A stretch of 64,000 nt of DNA, taken from Amycolatopsis mediterranei (lineage in GTDB: Bacteria > Actinomycetota > Actinomycetes > Mycobacteriales > Pseudonocardiaceae). The DNA is taken from the NCBI RefSeq assembly GCF_026017845.1, contig NZ_CP100416.1:3770548-3834547 (forward strand). The letters are read 5' to 3'. Positions 56,656-64,000 of this stretch are shown here, in pieces. Below the pieces are notes generated by a model. It saw only the letters and a list, made by a program, of their open reading frames with translations. It had not been told where the DNA came from and made no database searches. Each line of letters opens with the position of its first letter. Within the stretch, counting starts at the first letter, position 1. Both the position numbers and the translations under genes were made by a program.

Positions 56656-56752
56656 CAGAGCGCAAGACATCGGATGACCAGCCCGGTTTCCGGGTCCGTC
56701 CGCCGGCCGATGTGCACCCCTGCCGATCCTCGTCAGGAAGGACACACCGACG

Positions 56753-57547
56753 ATGCCGGAATTCCCCCGCCGAACGGCCCTGCGCTCGCTCGCCGTCTGC
56801 GCTCTCGCCGTCCCGATCGTGCTGGGCACGGCGCTGCCCGCCCAAGCGGCCCCGCTGTGGCACCCGGACCCCGCCACCGACGGCCTGAAGGCCTTCGAGG
56901 GCATCGAAGCCGACCGCGGCAACCACCATCCCGACCGCAAGTACGTCGTCGTCGAGGGTGATCACTACCGCTTCAACATCTGGAAGGACGACCGCGACAC
57001 CACCGGCGGCGGCGACCGCCAGCGCACCGAGACGAAGGGCATGGTGCAGGACGGCACCACGCTGAAGATGCACAACGGCGAGACGTGGACCCTCTCCTAC
57101 GAGATGTACATCCCGGCCTCGCTGCACGGCACCAGCAAGTTCACCCACATCTTCCAGACGAAGACGCCCTCCACCAACGGCGGCCCGTGGGTGACGCTCG
57201 ACCTGACCCGCAGCGGCAGCAAGGAAATGCTCAGCGCCCGCGCGTACGCCAACTCGGGTTCGCCGAGCATCGCGGCCACCGACCTGGCGCCGCTGCGGAA
57301 CAAGTGGATCACCATCGAGTGGACGTTCACGCCGGGCTCGAAGGGCAAGGCGGCGTGCGTCATCCGCAACGGCACCGGGTCCGGCGCGCCGGTCGCCGCG
57401 CAGGGCAGCATGAGCAACGTGAACATCCCCGACCAAGGCGACTACGTCCGCCCCAAGTGGGGGATCTACCGATCGGTCGAGAGCGCGTCGTCCGACATCC
57501 TCGACACCTACCTGCTGTTCCGCAACTACACGGCGGCCCGCAAGTAG
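56753..57547 (+). CDS. Tat-exported polysaccharide-lyase-like protein (heparin lyase I/PL20 fold)
   Basis: 264 residues. RRTALRSLAVCALAVPIVLG is a twin-arginine signal cleaved after AQA. The mature ~230 residues form a concanavalin-type jelly roll (RQRTETKGM, WTLSYEMYIPASLHGTSKFTHIFQTKT, WITIEWTFTPG, RPKWGIYRS) typical of PL20 glucuronan lyases and heparin lyase I relatives. The Arg-x-Glu strand and a Lys-Trp-Gly-Ile-Tyr segment are the usual active-site face. It should degrade a uronic-acid polymer; substrate not proven. Confidence 0.75.
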   Translation: MPEFPRRTALRSLAVCALAVPIVLGTALPAQAAPLWHPDPATDGLKAFEGIEADRGNHHPDRKYVVVEGDHYRFNIWKDDRDTTGGGDRQRTETKGMVQDGTTLKMHNGETWTLSYEMYIPASLHGTSKFTHIFQTKTPSTNGGPWVTLDLTRSGSKEMLSARAYANSGSPSIAATDLAPLRNKWITIEWTFTPGSKGKAACVIRNGTGSGAPVAAQGSMSNVNIPDQGDYVRPKWGIYRSVESASSDILDTYLLFRNYTAARK

Positions 57548-57582
57548 GTGCGCGTTCGCGCGAGCAGGGTGACACTGGCGGC

Positions 57583-58902
57583 ATGAAGGTCGTCGACGGG
57601 CAGCGTGGTGCGTACCGCCCGTCGACGACCCCGCCGACCCCACCGACCCCGTCGACCGCGCTCCGGCGGGGTCCGCTGCTGGTCACGGCCGTCTTCGCGG
57701 CTCTTGGCGGCGCGGGGATCCCGGCGGCCGCGCTGCCCGCGCTGTGGGGGCTCTGGCAGCTGTACGCGATGCTGTTCGGCGCGGTGGCCGCCGTCGGGAT
57801 CGTCGCCGCCGTGGCCGCCTTGGGGTGGCCGACGCGCAAGACGGCGCATTTCGGCGCGCTCGCGGCGTCCGGGGCGCTCGTCCTGTGGGTGCTCAGCCGT
57901 CCGCTCGGGCTGCTGACGCGCTTCGATCCCTGGCAGCCGGCGGACACCGTGGCCGGCTTCACCGACTACGTGGCCGCCGGGCTGCAGGTCGTCGCGGTGT
58001 TCGGGTTCCTCGTCGTGGCCCGGCGGCGGGCGCACCCGTGGCCGTCGGCGGCGCGGCGGGTCACGGCGTGGATCCTGCTGTTCCCGGTGCTCGTGGCGGT
58101 GCTCGCGACCGGCGTGGCGGGCACCGTCGCGGCCGGCGACAGCAGCACCGGGCCCGCCGCTTCGACGTTGCTCGACGGCCCGGGCACGGTCGAATACTGC
58201 CGCCAGGACGGGATCCCGCTGGCGATGGACGTCTACCGGCGGAGCGCGGGCGGCCCACCGGTTCCGGTCGTGCTCTTCCTGCACGGCGGCGGGCTGGTCC
58301 TGGGCAACCGCAAGCCCACCGGCCCCGGGGCACTGCTCGCCGGCTCGCGGTTCGGGCCGCTGCGGGACGAGCTGACCGCCCGCGGGTTCGCGGTCGCCGT
58401 GATCGACTTCCGGCTCGCGCCTGCGGCACCGTGGCCGGCCCCGCTCGCCGACGCCCGGTGCGCGGTCCGGTTCCTCAAGGCCAACGCGGCCGCGCTGGCC
58501 GTCGACCCGGCCCGGATCGCGGTGGCGGGCACCGGCACCGGCGGCACGCTGGCGTCACTGCTCGGCGTCGCCCGTGGTCAGGACACCGGCCAGTACGCCG
58601 GCCAGGACAGCACGGTCCGCGCGGTGGCCGCCCTGTCGGCCCCGGCCGGCTTCGACCTCGCCGGCCTGGACCCGCTGACCCGCGCGTCGGTGCTCATGGC
58701 GCCGGGCCGTTCGCCGTCGGCGCTGCGCGCGGCGAGCCCGCTGACCTACGCCGGCCCGGGCGCACCGCCGTTCCTGCTCGGCAACGGCGGCCGGAAGTCG
58801 GCCGAGTTCGCGGCCCGCCTGCGCGCGGCCGGGGTGCCGGTGACCGAAGGCGCGGTCTCCGAACGCGCGGTCGCGGAGTTCCTCGCCGCCGCGGTGGGGT
58901 GA
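57583..58902 (+). CDS. Membrane-anchored alpha/beta hydrolase lacking the catalytic serine
   Basis: 439 residues from ATG 57583. Four or five N-terminal helices (~28-180) precede an HSL-type hydrolase domain (~200-439). The oxyanion motif HGGG is intact (VLFLHGGGLVLGNRK), but the nucleophile elbow, normally GDSAGG, reads GTGTGGTLAS, with Gly in place of Ser. The usual His region near the C-terminus is also poorly conserved. It is probably a pseudoenzyme with a binding or structural role. Confidence 0.8.
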   Translation: MKVVDGQRGAYRPSTTPPTPPTPSTALRRGPLLVTAVFAALGGAGIPAAALPALWGLWQLYAMLFGAVAAVGIVAAVAALGWPTRKTAHFGALAASGALVLWVLSRPLGLLTRFDPWQPADTVAGFTDYVAAGLQVVAVFGFLVVARRRAHPWPSAARRVTAWILLFPVLVAVLATGVAGTVAAGDSSTGPAASTLLDGPGTVEYCRQDGIPLAMDVYRRSAGGPPVPVVLFLHGGGLVLGNRKPTGPGALLAGSRFGPLRDELTARGFAVAVIDFRLAPAAPWPAPLADARCAVRFLKANAAALAVDPARIAVAGTGTGGTLASLLGVARGQDTGQYAGQDSTVRAVAALSAPAGFDLAGLDPLTRASVLMAPGRSPSALRAASPLTYAGPGAPPFLLGNGGRKSAEFAARLRAAGVPVTEGAVSERAVAEFLAAAVG

Positions 58903-58905
58903 AAC

Positions 58906-58936
58906 TTGCCCTGGAGTGCACTCCAGGTCCTAGCGT
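58906..58936 (+). promoter_or_regulatory. MerR-type promoter with 19-bp spacer
   Basis: TTGCCC (58906-58911), 19-bp spacer, TAGCGT (58931-58936). Overlapping the -35 and filling most of the spacer is CCTGGAGTGCACTCCAGG (58910-58927), a perfect 18-bp palindrome of the MerR-family kind. The over-long spacer with an internal dyad is the hallmark of promoters that MerR activators untwist. No MerR gene is in the window. Confidence 0.8.
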
Positions 58937-58969
58937 GGGGGCACACCGACCACCTCAGGAGCGCGTTTC

Positions 58970-59845
58970 ATGGAACTCGGTTTCCACCTCCCCATCTTCG
59001 ACATCGACGGCGGGACGTCCGCCATCGCCGGTGAGCTCGCGCGCGTGGGCGCCGCGGCGGAGGAAGCGGGGGCGACCTGGCTGTCCTTCATGGACCACTA
59101 CTTCCAGATCGAGCCGACCGGCCTGCCCGCCGAGTCGAACATGCTGGAGGGCTACACCACGCTCGGCTACCTCGCCGCGCACACGTCCCGGATCGACCTC
59201 GGCCTGCTGGTCACCGGGGTGACCTACCGGCACCCCGGGCTGCTGGCGAAGATCGTCACCACCCTCGACGTCCTTTCGGGCGGCCGGGCCGTCCTCGGCA
59301 TCGGGGCCGCCTGGTACGAGCGCGAGCACCGGGGGATGGGCGTTCCGTTCCCGTCGATCGCCGAGCGGTTCGAGCGGCTGGAGGAGACGCTGCGCATCTG
59401 CGGGCAGATGTGGGACCCGGCGGACAACGGCCCGTTCGAGGGCAAGCACTACCAGCTGGCCGAGACGCTGTGCTCGCCGCAGCCGATCAACCGTCCGAAG
59501 GTCCTCATCGGCGGCGGCGGGGAGCGCAAGACGCTGCGGCTGGTCGCCCAGTACGGCGACGCGTGCAACCTTTTCGGGTCGTCGCCGGAAGACGTCGCAC
59601 ACAAGCTCGACGTGCTGCGCCGCCACTGCGACGACCTCGGGCGCGACTACGACGCGATCCGCAAGACGGTCCTGGCCAACAACCCGCGCCCGACGCCGGA
59701 AACCCGCGACGAGTTCGTCCGCTCGATGGAGGGTTACGCGAAACTCGGCGTGCAGGCGGCGATCGTCACCCCGACGACGGGTTCGCCCGCCGCGTGGATC
59801 GAGGGCATGGCGCCGGCCGTGCCGCAGCTGGCGGAGCTCGGCTAG
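58970..59845 (+). CDS. LLM-class F420-dependent oxidoreductase
   Basis: 291 residues. Luciferase-like TIM barrel: WLSFMDHYFQ at the start, LGLLVTGVTYRHPGLLAKIVTTLDVLSGGRAVLGIGAAWYEREHRGMGVPFPSIAERFERLEE, a signature of this class, and KVLIGGGGERKTLRLVAQYGDACN. Such enzymes use coenzyme F420 (or FMN) to reduce or oxidise small organic substrates. It is driven by the MerR-type promoter at 58906, so it is probably induced by a toxic or xenobiotic compound. Confidence 0.92.
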   Translation: MELGFHLPIFDIDGGTSAIAGELARVGAAAEEAGATWLSFMDHYFQIEPTGLPAESNMLEGYTTLGYLAAHTSRIDLGLLVTGVTYRHPGLLAKIVTTLDVLSGGRAVLGIGAAWYEREHRGMGVPFPSIAERFERLEETLRICGQMWDPADNGPFEGKHYQLAETLCSPQPINRPKVLIGGGGERKTLRLVAQYGDACNLFGSSPEDVAHKLDVLRRHCDDLGRDYDAIRKTVLANNPRPTPETRDEFVRSMEGYAKLGVQAAIVTPTTGSPAAWIEGMAPAVPQLAELG

Positions 59846-60177
59846 CCGGTCGGGATCCGCACGCTCGGTCGCTGCAGCGGCCGAGCGTGCGTCGCGCGCG
59901 GCACGATTTCGACGTCGAACAGCGGATTGAGCGCTTTCACCCGCTGTTCGACCTCGCGCGCGGACGTCGGCCAGCCAGTCCGCGCACTCCTCGGCGGTGG
60001 GCATCGGCCGCGTCTGGCGCGCGAGCGCCCGGGTTCGCCGAGCGTGTCGACGGCGAACACCCGGTGCCGCGTGCCGATGTCCAGATCCCGCACCGGAACG
60101 GGCCGGCGTGCGGCGATTTCGTCGTAGGTGGCCAGATATCGCTCTTCGCTGCGGGCGTTCTTGAACTTGCCGATCAT
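59842..60177 (-). pseudogene. Alpha/beta hydrolase with internal deletions and a frameshift
   Basis: Starts normally (MIGKFKNARSEERYLATYDEI...RRPVPVRDLDIGT) and then jumps to RHRVFAVDTLGEPGRSRAR, skipping the oxyanion-loop region. A frame change follows: the intended PMPTAEECADWLADV appears in another frame (59966-60004), then the original frame resumes at REVEQRVKALNPLFDVEIVPRATHARPLQRPS, the C-terminus with its His. The nucleophile region is gone. About 110 codons remain of an expected ~280. Confidence 0.7.
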
Positions 60178-60325
60178 GAACGCTTTCCGGGTTTCATGGT
60201 CCGGACACGGTAACACACCGCGGCCGCGCGTGTTTCGTCCATTATGGACAGTCGAACTTCCGGTGAACCGCTCCGCCGTTTTGTCCGTGTGCCCTGGTGA
60301 GGTGGCGACCCGAGAGGAGGGGCTG

Positions 60326-61744
60326 ATGCCCCACGTGCGCACGACAGGACGACACCGCAAACCCGCGACGATCGGACTCGCGGCACTGGTGGGCGTAGCA
60401 GGCGCAACGGCGGCGGCGATCGCGTTGACCAGCCCGGCCAGCAACGCGGCGACGGAGCAGTGCGGTGGTCTGGACACGGCGTTGCAGAACAACATGACCT
60501 ACATCGCGAGCCAGCGCACGGCCCCGGACGCCCAGTCGAAGACCCGCATCGCCGACCGCCAGGCGGCGGCCGACCGGCTTCAGCAGCAGCGCAAGGCAGC
60601 GGGCTGCGCAAACCAGGTGGCGGCGAACGAGGTGGCGGTGCAGTGCGCAGCCATCGCGGCGGCCGGGCAGAACGGCATGGCGGAGGAGAAGGCGGCGGGC
60701 CGGAAGAAGGCGGCAGGCCAGAGTGAAGCGGGCGCCGGAAGCGGCAAGGCCCAGCAGAACGGCATGGCGGCGGGCAAGGGTGCCGCTGATGAGAACGGCA
60801 TGGCGGCGGGCGATGGTGCCGCTGATGAAAACGGGATGGCGGCCGGGAACGGCGCCGTTGATGAGAACGGGATGGCCGCCGGGAACGGTATGGCCGACCA
60901 GAACGGGATGGCGGCCGGGAACGGCGCGGCCGGCAAGAACGGCATGGCCGGGAAGAAGGCCGCGGCGGCCGAGAACGGCATGGCCGGTCAGGATGCCGCC
61001 GGTCAGGATGCTGCTGCCGTCCAAGCCTGCGAGGTGGTGCAGAAGTGCCTGGCCCAGGCCGCCGGCATGGCCGACGCCAACGCCATGGCGAACCAGAACG
61101 GCAAGGCCGAGGAAAACGGCGTCGCCGACCAGAACGGTATGGCCGGCGAGAACGGCATGGCCGGCCAGAAGGGCATGGCCGCGGAGAACGGCATGGGCGC
61201 TCAGCAGGGCGCGGCCGGCCAGAACGGCATGGCCGCGGACGGCAGCGCGGCTGACCAGAACGGCATGGGCGGCGCAGCCGCCAAGGACAACTCCGCAGGC
61301 CAGAACGGTATGGCGACGGAAAACGGCGCCGACGGCAAGGCCGCCAATAAGGAAGCCGCCGGTCAGAAGGATGCGGCGAAGCAGAACGGCATGGCCGGTG
61401 AGCAGCAGGATGCCGGCCGGATCGTGCTTTCCGCGCAGGACTGCGCGGGCATCCTGAGCTGCGTGGCCCAGGCCGCCGATCCCGCTGCCGCTGCGCAGCA
61501 GCAGGGGATGGCCTCCGAAGAGAACCAGAAGGCCCAGGACAAGCAGGCCCAGGATCAGAAGGCCGAGAACCAGAAGGCCGAGAACCAGAAGGCCCAGGAT
61601 CAGAAGGCCCAGGACAAGCAGAAGGCCAAGAACGACAAGGCCGGCAACAAGGCCGACGAAAAGGCCAAGGCCGCCGGCGCGGCCGCGGCCCAGTGCGTCG
61701 CCACCGCGGTGGCCGCGGCGGGGAAGACGCCCGCGGGACGCTGA
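60326..61744 (+). CDS. Exported low-complexity protein with ~16 NGMA repeats
   Basis: 472 residues from ATG 60326 behind GAGAGGAGGGG. Signal peptide 1-~42 (LAALVGVAGATAAAIALTSPASNA). Residues ~110-385 hold about 16 copies of the tetrad NGMA/NGMG in units such as ADENGMAAGN, ADQNGMAAGN and AGENGMAGQ. Four short Cys-bearing helices interrupt or flank them (EQCGGLDTALQNN, CEVVQKCLAQAAG, CAGILSCVAQAA, AQCVATAVAAAG). Residues ~400-455 are KAQDQKAENQK heptad-like repeats, strongly charged. No family is recognised; a cell-surface, spore-wall or biofilm-matrix structural role is possible. Confidence 0.8.
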   Translation: MPHVRTTGRHRKPATIGLAALVGVAGATAAAIALTSPASNAATEQCGGLDTALQNNMTYIASQRTAPDAQSKTRIADRQAAADRLQQQRKAAGCANQVAANEVAVQCAAIAAAGQNGMAEEKAAGRKKAAGQSEAGAGSGKAQQNGMAAGKGAADENGMAAGDGAADENGMAAGNGAVDENGMAAGNGMADQNGMAAGNGAAGKNGMAGKKAAAAENGMAGQDAAGQDAAAVQACEVVQKCLAQAAGMADANAMANQNGKAEENGVADQNGMAGENGMAGQKGMAAENGMGAQQGAAGQNGMAADGSAADQNGMGGAAAKDNSAGQNGMATENGADGKAANKEAAGQKDAAKQNGMAGEQQDAGRIVLSAQDCAGILSCVAQAADPAAAAQQQGMASEENQKAQDKQAQDQKAENQKAENQKAQDQKAQDKQKAKNDKAGNKADEKAKAAGAAAAQCVATAVAAAGKTPAGR

Positions 61745-61754
61745 GCAGCACGGA

Positions 61755-61786
61755 CCCGGACCGGCGGCCCCACGCCCCGGTCCGGG
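61755..61786 (+). terminator. Hairpin after the NGMA-repeat gene
   Basis: CCCGGACCGG (61755-61764) and CCGGTCCGGG (61777-61786) pair perfectly with a 12-nt loop, 10 bp after the stop. Confidence 0.75.
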
Positions 61787-61944
61787 CCCGCGCCCGGCGA
61801 GGCACCTGGACCGACTAACCACCCACCCCCGCGGAACACCCGAACCGGTGACCGGCGGGAACTCCGGCCCGTCGCCGGTCGTTGACCGAACAGAGCGCAG
61901 TACTCTGGCGCTCGGAAAACGACCGACGACAGCACGAGGCTTCA

Positions 61945-62592
61945 GTGACCACCGACCCGGCGGCCGAGGACCTGCGCGAGGCGGCCGACGAGCTCGCCGT
62001 CGCCGGGCAGCTCCCGCGATTCCTGCTGATGTACAAGTTCGCCATCGAAGAGCTGATGACGAAGCTGCGGATCCTCAGCGAGGAATTCGACTTCGTCCAC
62101 CAGCACGACCCGATCGAGCACATCACGAGCCGGGTGAAGCGGCCCGAAGCCATCAAAGAAAAAGTGCGCCGCCGCGGCCTCGGCGACGATTGGGTCTCTG
62201 CCGCCGCTGCGCTTGACGACATCGCCGGGATCCGTGTCGTCTGCCCGTTCGTTTCCGACGTCCACGAGGTCGCGCGCATGCTCACCGCGCAGGACGACGT
62301 CGAACTGCTGCGCACCAAGGACTACATCACCAGCCCGAAGGCGAACGGCTACCGCAGCCTGCACCTCATCGTCCGCATCCCGGTCTTCCTGTCCGACCGG
62401 GTGGAAAAGGTGAAGGTCGAAGTGCAGCTGCGCACCATCGCCATGGACTTCTGGGCGGCGGTCGAACACAAGCTGTCGTACAAGTACCGCGACAGCGTCC
62501 CGCCCGACTTCGCCGGCGAACTCGCGGCGGCGGCCCGGACGGCGGCCGACCTCGACAGGCGGATGGCCGCGCTGTACGAACGGATCCGTTAA
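61945..62592 (+). CDS. Small alarmone synthetase (RelA/SpoT synthetase domain only)
   Basis: 215 residues from GTG 61945 (GAGG 8 nt upstream). Synthetase motifs in order: SRVKRPEAIKEK (ATP binding), LDDIAGIRVVCPF, YITSPKANGYRSLHLIVR (G loop with the Tyr that stacks GTP) and VEVQLRTIAMDFWAAVEHKLSYKY (catalytic Glu). There is no HD hydrolase or TGS/ACT region, so it makes (p)ppGpp without the long-RSH regulation. Convergent 4-bp overlap with the TetR gene end. Confidence 0.92.
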   Translation: MTTDPAAEDLREAADELAVAGQLPRFLLMYKFAIEELMTKLRILSEEFDFVHQHDPIEHITSRVKRPEAIKEKVRRRGLGDDWVSAAAALDDIAGIRVVCPFVSDVHEVARMLTAQDDVELLRTKDYITSPKANGYRSLHLIVRIPVFLSDRVEKVKVEVQLRTIAMDFWAAVEHKLSYKYRDSVPPDFAGELAAAARTAADLDRRMAALYERIR

Positions 62593-63221
62593 GGCTCGCC
62601 GAGGGCGTCGAGCATGATCCGCAGCCCGAATTCGAACTCCGCTTCGTGGTCGCACACCGCCAGGTAGGGCGCCGCCGCCGCGACCGCGGGCAGCCCGGAC
62701 GCCGAAAGGTCCGCGAGCCGCCGGGCGCTGCCGCCGAACGTCGGCGCGGCCTCGACCTCGCGCATCAGCGTGCCGGTGAGGAACGCCAGCACGGCCCGCA
62801 GCCCGTGCACCGCGCGCTCCGGCGGGAAGCCCGCCGCGAGCAGCGGGCCGAGCACCGCCTCCACCGGGGCCAGCGCTGTCATCGACGCGAGCCGGCGGGT
62901 CAGCACGAGCGGCGCCGCCCGCGGGTGGTCGAGCATCGCGGCCCGGAACCCGTGCGCCAGCGACGACATCGTGCCCCGCAGGTCCGCCTCCGGTGGCGGC
63001 GTGGGGATGGCCGCGAGCAGGATCTCGGCGATCCCGTCCAGCAACGCGTCCTTGCCGTCGACGTGGTTGTACAGGCTCATCGGGTCGACGCCGAGCCGGC
63101 GCGCCAGCTTGCGCATGCTCACCGCGTCCAAGCCCGCTTCGTCGACGAGGGCGAGCCCGGCGAGCAGGATCCGTTCGCGCGTCAAGACACCCTGGGGTGG
63201 CCGGCCACGCCGGCCGGTCAC
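62589..63221 (-). CDS. TetR-family regulator (TetR_C_1 type)
   Basis: 210 residues from GTG 63221, overlapping the P450 stop (GTGA). HTH VSMRKLARRLGVDPMSLYNHVDGKDALLDGIAEILL (~38-73), like the classical TetR/ActR group, which often controls drug or metabolite handling. Co-transcribed with the P450. Confidence 0.9.
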   Translation of the reverse strand: MTGRRGRPPQGVLTRERILLAGLALVDEAGLDAVSMRKLARRLGVDPMSLYNHVDGKDALLDGIAEILLAAIPTPPPEADLRGTMSSLAHGFRAAMLDHPRAAPLVLTRRLASMTALAPVEAVLGPLLAAGFPPERAVHGLRAVLAFLTGTLMREVEAAPTFGGSARRLADLSASGLPAVAAAAPYLAVCDHEAEFEFGLRIMLDALGEP

Positions 63222-64000
63222 GGCGCGAGCACCGCGGGCAGGGTCTCGTAGCCACGCAGGATGCGCGTCGACCGCCGGCGGCCGCCGGGCAGCACGCGCA
63301 GGCCGGGGAACCGGTCGAAGATCGTGCGCAGGCCGATCTCGCCCTCCATGCGCGCCAGCGACGCACCCAGGCAGTGGTGGCGGCCGGCGCCGAACGACAC
63401 GTGGTCGCGCGCGCCGGCCCGGGCGACGTCGAAGACGGCCGGATCGGCGAACACCCCGGGGTCGCGATTCGCGCCCGCCAGCACGGTCGTGACCAGCGCC
63501 CCGCGGGGCAGCGGCACCCCGGCGACCTCGGTCGCGCGCGTGGCCAGCCGGCCGGTCAGCAGCACCGGCGGGTCGTACCGCAGCACCTCCTCGACGGCGT
63601 TGCCCCACAGCTCCGGCCGCTCGCGCAACACGGCGAGCTGCCCGGGATCACCCGCGAGCAGCGCGATGCCGCTGCCGAGCAGGTTGACGGTCGTCTCGAA
63701 GCCGGCCGCCAGCACCAGGCCCGCGGTGGACTTCAGCTCCGTCTCGGTGAGGCCGACGCCGCCGTCACGGGCCGCGACGAGCTTGCTGAACAGGTCGTTC
63801 CCGGGGTTCCGGCGCAGGTGGCCGAGGTGCTCGCCGAGCCAGGTGTCGAACTCGGCCAGCGCGGTTTCGACGTGGCGGAACGTCCGCCAGCCGAGCCCGA
63901 GGTCGAGGCTGGGCGCCGCCGCCGCGCCCAGGGACAGCACCTTGCCGAGGTCGGACGGCGGGACGCCGAGGATCTCGCTGATGACCGTCACCGGCAGCAG
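63218..64000 (-). CDS. Cytochrome P450 (N-terminus outside the window)
   Basis: About 260 C-terminal residues; the frame continues past base 64000. I-helix AAGFETTVNLLG, ExxR in EEVLRYDPP, and the haem loop FGAGRHHCLGASLAR with the Cys ligand. Typical bacterial CYP10x-like class needing ferredoxin. It is followed by a TetR gene overlapping by 4 bp. Substrate unknown. Confidence 0.93.
   Translation of the reverse strand: MLPVTVISEILGVPPSDLGKVLSLGAAAAPSLDLGLGWRTFRHVETALAEFDTWLGEHLGHLRRNPGNDLFSKLVAARDGGVGLTETELKSTAGLVLAAGFETTVNLLGSGIALLAGDPGQLAVLRERPELWGNAVEEVLRYDPPVLLTGRLATRATEVAGVPLPRGALVTTVLAGANRDPGVFADPAVFDVARAGARDHVSFGAGRHHCLGASLARMEGEIGLRTIFDRFPGLRVLPGGRRRSTRILRGYETLPAVLAP

Noticed and set aside
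60174..61822. Two long antisense frames rich in RPCRS or GHAVL repeats
   Set aside because: They mirror the NGMA repeat DNA. They lack ribosome sites, and the plus frame has a signal peptide, ribosome site and terminator.
62589..64000. Biosynthetic gene cluster around the P450
   Set aside because: Only TetR and a truncated P450 are visible; no core synthase or tailoring set lies in the window.

Overview
The window is very GC-rich, with G or C at nearly every third codon position, many GTG starts and 4-bp stop/start overlaps. Together with the secreted polysaccharidases, the conservon, the latex-clearing protein homologue and the abundance of LacI, TetR, MarR and GntR regulators, this points to the chromosome of a filamentous actinomycete. 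A Pseudonocardiaceae member close to Amycolatopsis is the best guess; this is inferred from gene content only. No rRNA, tRNA, CRISPR array, IS element or prophage was seen.

Layout. 1-6 kb: plant-polymer degradation (truncated feruloyl-esterase-like enzyme, LacI regulator, GH54 arabinofuranosidase, clan GH-A hydrolase, three of them carrying ricin-B lectin modules). 6-8.5 kb: Tat-exported rubber oxygenase (Lcp) divergent from a double-headed TetR. 8.5-10.3 kb: ECF sigma factor with a membrane partner, and a small exported protein. 10.6-15.7 kb: short-chain dehydrogenase with a membrane extension, TPP enzyme, MarR regulator flanked by matching 13-bp palindromes, LtrA. 16-20.5 kb: conservon cvnABC without the GTPase gene cvnD, followed by an MHYT membrane sensor. 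20.6-23 kb: large exported protein. 23.4-30.1 kb: one long minus-strand amino-sugar operon (GH16 with chitin-binding module, ABC transporter, GH20 hexosaminidase, GntR/UTRA regulator) preceded by a DasR-type box. 30-36 kb: PLP enzyme, VOC protein, ArsR-phosphatase fusion with its operator, acyl-CoA dehydrogenase, tiny Cys-rich protein, large LuxR/ATPase regulator preceded by three palindromes spaced exactly 21 bp. 36-42 kb: DUF2231 protein, MFS exporter, twin hexapeptide ORFs, diguanylate cyclase, LacI plus PhyH dioxygenase around a 26-bp palindrome. 42-49.9 kb: small membrane protein, acidic Cys-rich 40-residue peptide, ZIP transporter, SRPBCC/TetR pair, trypsin-like protease, second ECF sigma operon, MarR controlling a GTP cyclohydrolase II. 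50-53 kb: 1,047-residue exported protein with two GH43 domains. 53-64 kb: kinase-like protein with TetR and a TIM-barrel enzyme, polysaccharide-lyase-like protein, a probable hydrolase pseudoenzyme, F420-type oxidoreductase behind a MerR-type promoter, decayed hydrolase, NGMA-repeat exported protein, small alarmone synthetase, TetR, and a truncated P450.

Most genes fall into regulator-target pairs whose operators can be read directly as palindromes. The most unusual items are the twin MSDKGW micro-ORFs (38.6 kb), the NGMA-repeat protein (60.3 kb), the 21-bp phased palindrome array (36.1 kb), the GH16/chitin-binding enzyme under a DasR-like box (30.0 kb), and the GTPase-less conservon.
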